Of a stretch of DNA of 64,000 bases, positions 63,901-64,000 are shown one piece after another; position 1 is the first letter of the stretch; each line of letters starts with the position of its first letter. The translations under genes were made by a program, and so were the position numbers. The stretch is from assembly GCA_947494335.1 (NCBI GenBank), contig CANLUT010000004.1:248001-312000 (forward strand). The letters run 5' to 3'. The DNA comes from Oligoflexales bacterium (GTDB taxonomy: Bacteria > Bdellovibrionota_B > Oligoflexia > Oligoflexales > RGVZ01). The notes under the pieces are model-generated. The model worked only from the letters and a program-made list of their open reading frames with translations. It was not told the DNA's origin and did not search any database.

Positions 63901-64000
63901 GTGAGGTCTTACATCCCGTGGCCGTCGTTATTGTGGGGGGACTACTTAGTTCCACGATCCTTGACATTATTGTAACCCCGACGATTTTTTACCGCTATGG
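60933..64000 (+). CDS. Heavy-metal efflux RND transporter, CzcA/CusA family (3' end cut)
   Basis: An open frame of 1022 codons runs off the right edge close to the expected family end. It begins TTG TTA AAT CAG with GGAG upstream. It has the RND N-terminus (LPIDVFPDITKPTVTI), two large periplasmic loops and the transmembrane motif GGLAIAIGELVDDSIVDVENV (Asp404, Asp405 in the proton-relay helix). The closing helices LVGFITLCGVASRNAIMMISH and VTPTIFYRYG also fit. HME-RND pumps use proton flow to export divalent or monovalent metals. No membrane fusion or outer-membrane partner gene lies upstream; they may be beyond the window. Metal specificity cannot be told. Confidence 0.9.
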   Translation, partial: MLNQIIRFALNHRLLVLAITALSVVFGGATVTSLPIDVFPDITKPTVTIMTESHGMAPEEVETRVTLPVESFLNGIPGVERVRSQSGVGLSVIYVEFDWGTEIYRNRQLVQEKINLARERLPKDISPVMGPVGSLMGQIQQIAVYSKDNVIDPMEVRNIAEWVLRPRLMTIPGVAQVISIGGGLKQYQIRVSASKLNLHQLTMEQVDEELAQISQNTTGGFLEKDGQEYLVRNIGIVENLDDIKGTFVGLHFGKPVLIGDIAEVTEAPRLKRGDGSFNGKPAVVMTIQKQPGADTVTITKAIAKAINEIRPSLPAGIVVNPDVFKQSDFIEASIDGIVGKLKLGTVLVFVVLLVFLANLRMSIITITAIPVSFLVTALVFRLFGLSVNTMTLGGLAIAIGELVDDSIVDVENVYRRLRENTKSLRPRSVLKVIYDASSEVRNSIVLATVIIALVFLPLFSLDGLEGRLFAPLGVAYLSALAASLLVSLTLTPVLCSFFLRGKVNAHGDTKFVLWLKNLDKKILEWALPRSRLVIGVALSLFAASMSLTGFMGRDFLPKFNEGTAMIAIIAPPGISLAESNKIGAAAESIMLAIPEIRSVSRKTGRAELDEHAAGVHVSEIDVDFHEKGRPREAVLNDLRTKLKEKFPTVGVNVGQPISHLIDHMLSGVNAALAIKIFGRDLNVLREKAIELEAAIADTNGIVDLRVEEQSLVPQVKIHVMRDEAARYGLSAGQVTKLLEVAFNGEVVAQILEDNRSYEVFFQFDESSRASIENMQKTVLKIMPTGQKVTVEMVADVYEVFGPNEINRENGQRRIVISGNLSGRDLGGVVKEIQDKVRTKVEFPEGYYVVYGGQFESQQAATNKIVLFGLISILGIALILMNNYQSKAITAQIMVTIPFAFIGGVLLLFFTDRSITVASLVGFITLCGVASRNAIMMISHYLHLMRYENESFTRDMIIRGSQERLVPVLMTASVTSLALIPLIFSKGQPGSEVLHPVAVVIVGGLLSSTILDIIVTPTIFYRY

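Overview
The window is a 64 kb piece of a bacterial chromosome from a Gram-negative organism. It has moderate GC content and dense genes on both strands. Many gene products carry signal peptides or lipoboxes. I infer a predatory or delta-type proteobacterium close to Bdellovibrionota/Oligoflexia. The grounds are an MglA-like GTPase, a LexA-controlled imuA-imuB-dnaE2 cassette, a TIGR03545/TIGR03546 pair, a eukaryote-type MTHFR and numerous secreted peptidase-like lipoproteins. No rRNA, tRNA or marker protein in the window settles the taxonomy.

Layout. 1-5.9 kb: a membrane (Fe-S) oxidoreductase (cut at the left edge), a pair of M16 peptidases, an ExoD-like protein and Dtd. 6.0-10.3 kb: SRP RNA (ffs), dnaX, an MglA-like GTPase, an unknown gene and mnmA. 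10.4-16.5 kb: a complete yejABEF-type peptide ABC importer. 16.5-23.7 kb: lon behind a sigma-32-like promoter, an MTHFR with a full regulatory domain, sufE, a dihydroorotase-like gene with an altered metal site, and folE2. 23.7-33.3 kb: the TIGR03545/TIGR03546 pair, an unknown membrane protein, a GDT1-type transporter, a repeat-bearing lipoprotein, an RluA-type synthase, a membrane-anchored carbonic-anhydrase-related protein and a Ste24-type protease. 33.4-39.8 kb: a secreted caspase-like candidate, lexA, a membrane adenylate cyclase, and a three-gene unit (AAA ATPase plus two secreted proteins) behind a 16-bp perfect inverted repeat. 40.0-43.0 kb: a papain-like lipoprotein, an ATP-grasp ligase and a zinc metallopeptidase. 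43.15-49.1 kb: the SOS mutagenesis operon imuA-imuB-dnaE2-smr. 49.1-57.7 kb: a CAP-domain lipoprotein, gloB, a secreted hydrolase, an Ig-repeat lipoprotein, a second caspase-like candidate, sthA and a GNAT. 57.7-60.0 kb: an IS91-type element in gene-poor DNA. 60.0-64.0 kb: His-rich metal-binding proteins and a heavy-metal RND pump that runs off the right edge.

How the genes work together. The clearest circuit is SOS. lexA and the imuA operon carry near-identical palindromic operators, with a core of CCATAC, four bases, then (A/G)TATGG. The imuA operator overlaps a probable -10 box. The operon also carries an Smr-domain gene fused to dnaE2 by an ATGA overlap. A second theme is familiar enzymes whose catalytic residues have been replaced: the carbonic anhydrase (two of three zinc ligands), the dihydroorotase (first His of HxH) and the MglA-like GTPase (PGQ motif). 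A third theme is secreted or lipid-anchored peptidase-like proteins of unknown role. At the right end, the metal pump lies directly behind an intrinsic terminator with no room for its own promoter, so readthrough or attenuation control is likely.
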